Origin: an uncultured Verrucomicrobia subdivision 3 bacterium
GTDB taxonomy: Bacteria > Verrucomicrobiota > Verrucomicrobiia > Limisphaerales > UBA11358
DNA length: 64,000 nucleotides
Direction: 5' to 3'
NCBI GenBank assembly: GCA_903850425.1
Contig: CAINLR010000109.1
Span: 1 to 64,000, forward strand
The notes under the pieces are model-generated. The model did not search any database and was not told where the DNA came from. It saw only the letters and a list, made by a program, of their open reading frames with translations. Every line of letters starts with the position of its first letter. Position 1 is the first letter of the stretch. Shown here piece after piece: positions 56,735 through 64,000 of the stretch. The position numbers and the translations under genes are program-made.

Positions 56735-58798
56735 TCATTGGTAGATCAGTGCGGGTGATGCAAGGTAGAGTGTGCCTTCGCTTTTCTGTCGGGCGACGTT
56801 ATCAATCAGAAAAAGCGTGTCCCAGCGAATCGGGAAGTGCATCACGTCATCGTTGGCTCCGCCCCAGTGGCCGGCGGGCGCGTTGAAATCAAACTCGACG
56901 TAGCGCCAGCCGGCCCAGGCAATCGCGGCAGCCGTGGGCTGGAACGTCTGCCCGGTCGCATCCACGATGCGCAAGCGCGGGCTGGCATTCCGGCCATCGC
57001 CGTAAACCCAAATTCCAAACCCAACTGGTTTGCCGGCGATCTCGCGAGCTTTGCCCTCCGGCGGAACGATGCGGAAAAACTTCCAGCCTTCATCGCATTG
57101 GTAGTTCACTTTCACTGCCTGCGAACTGAGTCCGGAAAACGGTTCCGGCGCGGGCGAAACGGCGATGGATTGTTGCGAAACAACTTTGGCGTCGCCGTCC
57201 GAAACGATCCGGCTGGCGGACAACATCGCGTCAGGCAGAAGACGGAATCGGCGCGGCGTCAGTTCCAGCATCACGGCACCTTCACTTTCGAGGCGCAGGC
57301 CGGCCACGATTTCGGAGGTGGTCGAGGGGGCGGACACGACATGCAGGAGTTGCGAGGTTTCGCCAGGTTTCAGTTTGATACTGAGTTTTGCTGAGTTGTT
57401 GAGACTGGCCGTTTGCGTCAGATGGAGTGTGCCGTTGAAAGACGCATCGCTTTGGTTTTCGATTTGGACCGCGAGAGTTTTATCGCTCGCGAGACCGAGC
57501 CTTGCGTGTAAGGGCCACGCCGCCGGTGCGGACCGAAGCAACGGATTGGATTTCCGCACGATGAGATACTGGGGTGCGAGAGTAGGTGTGAACGCGAGCC
57601 CATTTTCGTTTGCGAGGATGGTTTTGCCACGCTCGCCCGTGTGGTTGATGATTTCAAACTCGCCCGGGCTCGAACGGATTCGCACCGGCTGCGGTGTGGG
57701 CGAAGTCGTCCAGACCGCCAGCCGCAACCGGTCACCCTTGTGGAACAACAGCGCGTAATCGTCCGGGTTGCCGAGCGCGAGGCGTTTGGTGAATTGAAAA
57801 CCTTGCAGAACGGAGGTCAATGTTTTCGCCGCGAGGTAGGCGGGTTTCGGTTGGTAAACGGGCGAGCCGCCGGCGTGATATGCGTTGGCCACCGTGCCGA
57901 AATGATGCTCCGGCTCCTGCGGATCGGTGCCGTCCTCGTGCCAGTCATACCAGATTGAGAGCGGAATTTGGTTGGCGAGATTCACGAGCCACTGGCGCGC
58001 GAGCATCTGGCCTTGGGCGGCAGCATCAAAATTTTGCCACGCGCTGGAGTAACCCCATTCGCCGGAAATGATCGGTATGGACTTGCCCTTCGGTGCATAG
58101 CGCGCGATCAACCCACGCAGCTTTTGGTAGTCGGCCTCGGCACTTTCCGGAGCCGACTGCCGATAGGGATGGACGGACACGGCGTCCCACCAATCCAGCA
58201 GGCCGGCCTTGAAGCAGCTTTCGAGGAATTGCAGGTCCACGCCCGAGGTAGCCGGGCCGATGACGGCTTCGCCTGGCGCAGCAGCATGAATTGCCTTCGC
58301 GGCGGCAAGCGCGAGTGCGGCGTAATCAGCCACGTTCGGCTTCGGCTTCCAGAAGCCGATGTTTGGTTCGTTCCAAATTTCCCAGAGGATGCCATGGCCA
58401 TTGAAATGCACCGCCGCCGCCGCCGCCCAGCGCGAGAATGCGCGCCGACCCGCTTCCGTGGCAACAGCGCTATCCGCTTCGTAAAGGGAGTTGCCGTAGT
58501 CGAGGATGAACAGCGCGCGCAATTTTTTAGTTTCGAGCGAGGCGAGCAACCGGTCGTAGGCTGAGAAATCATATTCCCCTGGCCGTTTCTCCGTTCCACC
58601 CCAGGAGAAATCCATGCGCACCCAATGGAAACCGGCGGCTGCGAGCATTTCCAATTCGCCCGGTCGCGCGTCGGTGAAGTGGATGTTGACGCCCAGCCCG
58701 TCCGGCACGACCGCAGCAGGCAACGAGGTTTGTGGTGGTGCGGCGAAGGCGGGCCAGGCCAGGGTGATCGCGCACAAACAGGCGCAGATTTGCTTCAT
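56735..58798 (-). CDS. Secreted glycoside hydrolase-like protein (GH5/GH39-like TIM barrel)
   Basis: GLGVNIHFTDARPGELEMLAAAGFHWVRMDFSW, ILWEIWNEPNIGFW, IIISGEWGYSS-type motifs. Confidence 0.78.
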   Translation of the reverse strand: MKQICACLCAITLAWPAFAAPPQTSLPAAVVPDGLGVNIHFTDARPGELEMLAAAGFHWVRMDFSWGGTEKRPGEYDFSAYDRLLASLETKKLRALFILDYGNSLYEADSAVATEAGRRAFSRWAAAAAVHFNGHGILWEIWNEPNIGFWKPKPNVADYAALALAAAKAIHAAAPGEAVIGPATSGVDLQFLESCFKAGLLDWWDAVSVHPYRQSAPESAEADYQKLRGLIARYAPKGKSIPIISGEWGYSSAWQNFDAAAQGQMLARQWLVNLANQIPLSIWYDWHEDGTDPQEPEHHFGTVANAYHAGGSPVYQPKPAYLAAKTLTSVLQGFQFTKRLALGNPDDYALLFHKGDRLRLAVWTTSPTPQPVRIRSSPGEFEIINHTGERGKTILANENGLAFTPTLAPQYLIVRKSNPLLRSAPAAWPLHARLGLASDKTLAVQIENQSDASFNGTLHLTQTASLNNSAKLSIKLKPGETSQLLHVVSAPSTTSEIVAGLRLESEGAVMLELTPRRFRLLPDAMLSASRIVSDGDAKVVSQQSIAVSPAPEPFSGLSSQAVKVNYQCDEGWKFFRIVPPEGKAREIAGKPVGFGIWVYGDGRNASPRLRIVDATGQTFQPTAAAIAWAGWRYVEFDFNAPAGHWGGANDDVMHFPIRWDTLFLIDNVARQKSEGTLYLASPALIYQ

Positions 58799-59034
58799 GC
58801 TCCCGGTATAGCCGACTTTGCCGGCGAAGGAAGTCATTTTTGATGGGTGCCAACCGCTGGCGAGCAGCTTGAATTCTCCCCCCGACATGGCGGCGTTCTG
58901 GACCGAGCGCCAATCTCCGATATCGCGCGTTGGTTGGAAAAGCAGATGGGCAGGGTCGGCGGCCTGCGCTCCGGGACGTGCGCGGCAAATAGGACAATTG
59001 CTTTTTGGAGATGACTGGCGCATTTTCATGGCGC

Positions 59035-59901
59035 ATGAGCACACGCCTCGACATCAAGAAAACCTACAAGCTCTATATCGGCGGGAAGTTTCCGCGCAGC
59101 GAGAGCGGTCGCTACCTGCCGGCACACTCTTCCAAAGGCGAGCACCTCGATAATTTCGCCCACGCCTCGCGCAAGGATTTCCGCGACGCCGTCGTTGCCG
59201 CGCGCGCCGCGACCGGCGGCTGGGGCAAGGCCACGGCTTACAATCGGGGACAGATTCTTTATCGCGCCGCCGAGATGCTGCAAAACCGCGCGGGCGAATT
59301 GGTCAATGAGATCGCTCGTTCGACCGCTGTTAACGCGGCGAAGGCGAAACGCGAAGTGACGCTGGCGATTGACCGGCTGGTGTATTTCGCCGGCTGGACG
59401 GACAAATACCCACAGGTGTTCGGCAGCGTGAATCCCGTGGCGTCGTCGCACTTCAATTTCACCACGCCCGAACCGACCGGCGTGGTGGTCGTGCTCGCGC
59501 CGGATGAACCGTCGTTGCTCGCGCTCGTGTCGCTCGTCGCGCCGGCGATCTTGAGCGGCAACACGGCGATCGTGGTCGCGTCCGAAAAATTTCCGCTGCC
59601 CGCCGCGACCTTCGCCGAAATTCTGGCGACGAGCGATCTGCCCGGCGGCGTGGTGAACATCCTCACCGGCAAACGCGCCGAACTCGTGCCGCACATCGCC
59701 TCGCACATGGACGTGAATGCCATTGTGGACGGGGCAGGGGATGCCGAGTTGAGCGCCAAGCTGCAAGCCGGCGTGGCCATCAACCTCAAGCGCTACGCGA
59801 ATCACGCCGCCACCGACTGGTTCTCCGCCAAAGTTGAAGACCCGTATTGGATTCTCGACACCGTCGAATTCAAAACCGCGTGGCATCCCATCGGCATTTA
59901 A
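59035..59901 (+). CDS. Truncated aldehyde dehydrogenase-family protein (cysteine-free)
   Basis: ALDH N-terminal Rossmann features (EPTGVVVVLAPDEPSLLALVSLVAPAILSGNTAIVVASEKFPLPAATFAEIL); only 288 aa, no Cys. Confidence 0.8.
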   Translation: MSTRLDIKKTYKLYIGGKFPRSESGRYLPAHSSKGEHLDNFAHASRKDFRDAVVAARAATGGWGKATAYNRGQILYRAAEMLQNRAGELVNEIARSTAVNAAKAKREVTLAIDRLVYFAGWTDKYPQVFGSVNPVASSHFNFTTPEPTGVVVVLAPDEPSLLALVSLVAPAILSGNTAIVVASEKFPLPAATFAEILATSDLPGGVVNILTGKRAELVPHIASHMDVNAIVDGAGDAELSAKLQAGVAINLKRYANHAATDWFSAKVEDPYWILDTVEFKTAWHPIGI

Positions 59902-59919
59902 TTTTCCACTCATTGATTC

Positions 59920-60582
59920 ATGTTGCTCCCGACTGTTCCCGCTGACCTGGCTCGTTTCATTGATCACACTTTGCTCGTGGCGGATGCCACCGCTGCCGAC
60001 ATTGAGAAGCTCTGCGCCGAGGCGCGCGAACACCGATTTTTCGGCGTCTGCGTCAATGGCTGCTGGGTCGCGACGGCATATCATCTGTTGGAGGACACCG
60101 AGGTGAAGGTCGTGGGCGTGGCCGGTTTTCCGCTCGGGGCGATGACTTCCGATGCCAAACGCTTCGAGGTCGAGGCGGCGGTGGATGACGGCGCGCATGA
60201 AGTCGAAGTCGTGCTGAATCACGCGCGGCTTAAGATGGGCGATGACAGATTTGTTCTGCGCGAAATCATTGACGTGGTCGAATCCGCCGATGAACACACG
60301 GTCAAAATCATTTTGGAACCGAGCCTGCTGACGGATGCGGAAAAAATCCGCGCGGCGCACCTCATCGTCGAGAGCGGCGCGCAGTTTTTGCAAATCGCCA
60401 CGGGTTTTGATGCCAGCAGCGCCACAATCGCCGATGTGAAGTTGCTGCGCCAAACCGTCGGCCCGGTCTTTGGAATCAAAGCGGCTGGCGGCATCAACGA
60501 CTGGTCGGCGGCGCGGGCGATGCTTGAGGCGGGCGCGACTCGGCTGGGCATTGCGAACGGCATCGCAATTGTGCAAAGTTAA
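59920..60582 (+). CDS. deoC: Deoxyribose-phosphate aldolase
   Basis: LARFIDHTLLVADAT, VVGVAGFPLGAM, VKIILEPSLLTDAEKIRA, FGIKAAGGINDWSAARAMLEAGATRLG. Confidence 0.92.
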   Translation: MLLPTVPADLARFIDHTLLVADATAADIEKLCAEAREHRFFGVCVNGCWVATAYHLLEDTEVKVVGVAGFPLGAMTSDAKRFEVEAAVDDGAHEVEVVLNHARLKMGDDRFVLREIIDVVESADEHTVKIILEPSLLTDAEKIRAAHLIVESGAQFLQIATGFDASSATIADVKLLRQTVGPVFGIKAAGGINDWSAARAMLEAGATRLGIANGIAIVQS

Positions 60583-60599
60583 AAACGCAACGAAGCAAT

Positions 60600-60800
60600 A
60601 TGCAACGAGGCATTGGCGTCATTTGTCTGATTGTCGGCGTGCTGCTGATCGTCAAGGGCCACGACGTGGCGACTTCCGTCGCGTCGCAGTTCAAACAGAT
60701 TTTCGTCGGCGCACCCGTGGACAAAGCCATGCAACTTTATTTGGGTGGCACTTGCCTGGGATTGTTTGGACTGTTCCTGATTTTCTGGAAAGGGAAGTAA
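60600..60800 (+). CDS. DUF3185-like small membrane protein
   Basis: 66 aa: MQRGIGVICLIVGVLLIVKGHDVATSVASQFKQIFVGAPVDKAMQLYLGGTCLGLFGLFLIFWKGK. Confidence 0.7.
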   Translation: MQRGIGVICLIVGVLLIVKGHDVATSVASQFKQIFVGAPVDKAMQLYLGGTCLGLFGLFLIFWKGK

Positions 60801-60985
60801 ACTCAGTCCACCGCTGTTGGCACGCCTTCGAAGCCGTTCGCTGGAAACCAAATCACCAGGCACACAGCGAGCGGCCTCGCGGTCCTGATCGGCTTATCAG
60901 CGGTCCGTGCTGCTGAACCACGACCGGAGATTTGTTTCCAAATTTATTTCGGTTTCCGGCCACCTTCGGCAGCCTATGGATGAAC

Positions 60986-62680
60986 ATGAATGAGCGGCAA
61001 TCCGATTTCGAGTGGTTACAGCAATTTGCCCGGGCCGGAAACCAAAATGCCTTCCGCGACCTGGTTCGGCGGCACATTGATCTGGTCTTTGCCACCGCGC
61101 TGCACAAAGTCGGCGACGCCGGCGGGGCTGAGGAAATATCCCAAAATGTCTTCAGCGTGCTGGCCCGCAAAGCCTGGCAGTTTGCGCCGGATGATTCCCT
61201 TCCCGCGTGGCTCCACAAAACCTCCTTGCTGGAATCGAAGCAATGGCTGCGCGGGACCCTGCGCCGCCGCCGGCGCGAGCAAGCCGCCGCTGAACTGGGC
61301 ACGACCATGAAAACTCCCGAGGAACAAACCGCCTTTAACGCCTTGGTGCCGCTGCTGGACGAAGCCTTGCTGTCGCTGCGCGAGAAGGATCGCGCGGCCC
61401 TGCTGCTGCGATTTTATGAAAAGCAACCGTTGGGCGAGGTCGGGGCGTCGTTGGGCGTGAGCGAAGACACGGCGCAAAAACGCGTCCAGACGGCGTTGGA
61501 AAAGCTCTCGCAATTTTTCCAGCGGCGCGGTTACAAAACGGCCACGGTGGCAGCGGCAACGGCGGCCATGCAGCACACGGCGGCGACGGCGTCCGCTGCC
61601 ACGCTTTCGCTGGTGGCGAATGCGGCCATCAAGTCCGCGCCACCGGCACTGGCGGGTTTGAGTGCATTACTGGCGCGGTTCGTGACGCTGACGAAAGCTC
61701 AGACGGCCGTAGTGTGTTTGGTCACAGTCCTGGCACCGGTGTTGTGGGAATGGAACGATCAGCGCCATGCGAATGCGGCGCTGGCGCAGGTGAAAACGCG
61801 TTTGAGGGAAACTCAAAATGAAATTGAGATGGTGCAAACGGAGCGGCAGCGCTTGGAAATATTGTCGCAGCGCTTGGACGATTCTTTGACTCACGCCCGC
61901 ATGACGGTGGATCAGCGCGCCGAGATGGAGCGCCAGTTTGCGGCCTGGAAACAGCGGACGCGCGCCCGGTTACTGGCATCGGATTATCAGTGGCCGGATG
62001 ACTTGCCGTTCGTGCGGATTCCCAAGGCGATTGTGCCGCAGTTGAGGGTTCGCCATCCGATTCGCGAGCCGGGGCTGATCAAACAGGAAGCATGTGAGTT
62101 GCTGGGTTTGAGTCCCGCAGGACGCGAGCAGATGGAGGCGGCATTGCAAAAACATTTCGCGGCGATGGACAACTTGATGGAGCAGCATCTTTACGAAACC
62201 AACCGTCTCGATCACACCCCACCGTCCGCTGGCGCGTTGGCGAGCCAGGTCTGGGGGTTGTCGCCGCTTGGAGACGAAGTGAAGCTGCATTCGGATGAAT
62301 TATTGGCGTCCCTAAAAACTGCTCTCGGCAGTGAACGCTGGCCGTTTTTCGAGGAGGCATTAAGGTCACCAGGAACTGAGTCATTGCGGCAGACGCTTGA
62401 TTTGGACGCGGGCGAACGCGGCCAACAGTTGACCGTGTGGATTGAAGAACGCAACGCTCAACTGTTGGTGGGTTATGGCTGGTGTTCTGACCAAGGTTCG
62501 GCCTTCAGTTCAGGTGGCCTGGCCTTGAGCCGGTTCAGTGAGGACGCGCAATTTCCGGAAGGCATGACCCGCGAGCACTATCTTGGCTTCGAGCAACTGC
62601 CCGCCGCACTCACGGAGCCGGCAATGGCGTGGTTGCGACAACAAGCCGCAACCCGGCTCCCAATGAAAGGCGGACGATGA
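60986..62680 (+). CDS. ECF-type sigma-70 factor fused to TM segment and C-terminal extracytoplasmic domain
   Basis: Sigma region 2 (AFRDLVRRHIDLVFATALHKVGD..AEEISQNVFSVLARKA), region 4 (LREKDRAALLLRFYEKQPLGEVGASLGVSEDTAQKRVQTALEKL), TM QTAVVCLVTVLAPVLWEW. Confidence 0.85.
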   Translation: MNERQSDFEWLQQFARAGNQNAFRDLVRRHIDLVFATALHKVGDAGGAEEISQNVFSVLARKAWQFAPDDSLPAWLHKTSLLESKQWLRGTLRRRRREQAAAELGTTMKTPEEQTAFNALVPLLDEALLSLREKDRAALLLRFYEKQPLGEVGASLGVSEDTAQKRVQTALEKLSQFFQRRGYKTATVAAATAAMQHTAATASAATLSLVANAAIKSAPPALAGLSALLARFVTLTKAQTAVVCLVTVLAPVLWEWNDQRHANAALAQVKTRLRETQNEIEMVQTERQRLEILSQRLDDSLTHARMTVDQRAEMERQFAAWKQRTRARLLASDYQWPDDLPFVRIPKAIVPQLRVRHPIREPGLIKQEACELLGLSPAGREQMEAALQKHFAAMDNLMEQHLYETNRLDHTPPSAGALASQVWGLSPLGDEVKLHSDELLASLKTALGSERWPFFEEALRSPGTESLRQTLDLDAGERGQQLTVWIEERNAQLLVGYGWCSDQGSAFSSGGLALSRFSEDAQFPEGMTREHYLGFEQLPAALTEPAMAWLRQQAATRLPMKGGR

Positions 62681-63648
62681 AACGCGCGCTGCTGGCAATT
62701 TTTATTTTGGCGGCGGGGGTGTTTTGCTTTTGTATGCTCCGCAAATCCAATGCGGACATACGTCAGCGGGCCGTTGCGCAACAGGTCGCGTGGCAGGCGC
62801 AGACGAACGAACTCACGCGGCTGAATTTTGAGCAGGTGCAACTGCATGAGCGGACGGCGGAATTCAAAAAACAGCTTGCGGCGTTGCCCATCCTGTCGTC
62901 GCGAGATCAACTGATGGAAAAAGTTCTTTCGCGCGATGGCCTCAAAAATCTTTCGGCCGCTGACTGCGAAAAGTTGCTGGCCGAGCTGGATTGTAATTGG
63001 AACGCCACCGGCGACTATCTCATCGTCAGCAAAAGATCGCTGGACGGCATTGAATACGACGCCATGAAAGGAATCCAGCTCACCGCCGCCGCGCGGGAAA
63101 CGTTGGCGATCACGCCGGCTGAGCAAGCGGCGATTGAGGACATGACCAGACAATTGGGGGAAGCCCAGTCTGAATGGGCCAAAGCTCATGTGCAGCGCAC
63201 CGAACCCAGCGGCAACATGCTCGCGAAATACTCGCTGCCCGTGGACGCCGAATTTTCCAACGCCCAACTGGCGGCCTACACGAACGGCATCGCCAGCGCG
63301 TTGGGCGAGAAGCGTGCTGCGTGGTTGCAAAATCATTCGCTGGATTGGATGCAGGCGATGGGCTTGTTCAGCACGCCGAACCTTTCAGGTATTCCCGCCG
63401 AAATGCTGGCCCAAATGCCAGCTTCCATGCTCGAACCCAAGCCAACGACGATGAAGCTTTCACGAAATCAATCCGGCGATGCGACGCAAATCAATTTAGA
63501 ACTAGAACAAGCGGGCAACAGCATGACGACCACCATTAGTCCTTGGCAGCCGTTCCCCGAAGCGTTCCGCGCCATTTTTCCCGGCGGCTGGAGGGACGTG
63601 GCCGAACGCGAAGGATTTAAGCTGCCGCAGGCGTTTGAGAAAAATTAG
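62677..63648 (+). CDS. Membrane-anchored hypothetical protein resembling the sigma factor C-terminal domain
   Basis: N-terminal TM MKRALLAIFILAAGVFCFCM; start overlaps sigma stop by 4 nt. Confidence 0.7.
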   Translation: MKRALLAIFILAAGVFCFCMLRKSNADIRQRAVAQQVAWQAQTNELTRLNFEQVQLHERTAEFKKQLAALPILSSRDQLMEKVLSRDGLKNLSAADCEKLLAELDCNWNATGDYLIVSKRSLDGIEYDAMKGIQLTAAARETLAITPAEQAAIEDMTRQLGEAQSEWAKAHVQRTEPSGNMLAKYSLPVDAEFSNAQLAAYTNGIASALGEKRAAWLQNHSLDWMQAMGLFSTPNLSGIPAEMLAQMPASMLEPKPTTMKLSRNQSGDATQINLELEQAGNSMTTTISPWQPFPEAFRAIFPGGWRDVAEREGFKLPQAFEKN

Positions 63649-64000
63649 ACGGCAATGTCCGGCGAATTTTTCCCGCCGTTCACCAAAAACAACACGGCCA
63701 TACGGACGGCGAGTCCGTTCGTGACCTGTTGCAAGATCACCGAGCGTTCGCAGTCCGCAATCTCGCTGTCAATCTCCACACCGCGATTGATCGGGCCGGG
63801 GTGCATGATGAGCGCGTCGGGTTTGGTTTTGGCAAGCCGCGCTTTGTTGAGGCCGAAAAGACTGGTGTATTCGCCGATGCTCGGAAACATCGTCTTGCGC
63901 TGGCGTTCGTGCTGGATGCGCAGCAGATGAATGATATCGGCCTCGCGTAGCGCCTCGTCCACATCATGCGTCACGCGGCAGCCCATCTGCTCAAACGTCT
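63645..64000 (-). CDS. pyrB: Aspartate carbamoyltransferase catalytic subunit, C-terminal part (runs off window)
   Basis: EADIIHLLRIQHERQ, LIMHPGPINRGVEIDSEIADCERSVILQQVTNGLAVRMAVL. Confidence 0.92.
   Translation of the reverse strand, partial: TFEQMGCRVTHDVDEALREADIIHLLRIQHERQRKTMFPSIGEYTSLFGLNKARLAKTKPDALIMHPGPINRGVEIDSEIADCERSVILQQVTNGLAVRMAVLFLVNGGKNSPDIAV

Noticed and set aside
59026-60576. 516-aa minus-strand ORF
   Set aside because: Antisense to ALDH-like and deoC genes, His/Arg/Gly-rich shadow composition.

Overview
64-kb chromosomal window, high GC, with the look of a soil or freshwater Verrucomicrobia (Pedosphaera/Limisphaerales-like) genome; this lineage call is inference from protein style and interspersed palindromes, not a search. 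Recognisable content: a rhamnogalacturonan-lyase-like protein, lutABC, paired response regulators, a CHASE2 Ser/Thr kinase, a FecR-TPR-beta-barrel gene, dxs, xseB, xseA, an aspartate-family cluster (hom, thrC, lysC), a MoxR ATPase, prepilin-like proteins, a GH-like protein, deoC, a membrane-anchored sigma factor and partial pyrB. The largest unexplained module is a 10-gene minus-strand run (about 43.1-56.0 kb) combining beta-propeller proteins, a Tat ferredoxin, a polyferredoxin, a NuoEF-like fusion and an FAD/FeS oxidoreductase. Main hunt results: (i) palindromic repeats read in frame inside xseA and at the N-terminus of a secreted protein, similar in principle to Rickettsia palindromic elements; (ii) two separate 21-nt-period arrays sharing an ACTCC/GGAGT core at the same phase; (iii) a 16-bp tandem duplication that splits the FecR-TPR-barrel gene; (iv) a 34-unit 17-aa surface repeat protein; (v) a shared C-terminal (F/Y)(Y/F)R(A/L) domain on three secreted proteins; (vi) a cysteine-free truncated ALDH next to deoC; (vii) a sigma factor whose extracytoplasmic domain resembles the protein encoded downstream. 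No tRNA, rRNA or CRISPR array was recognised by eye.
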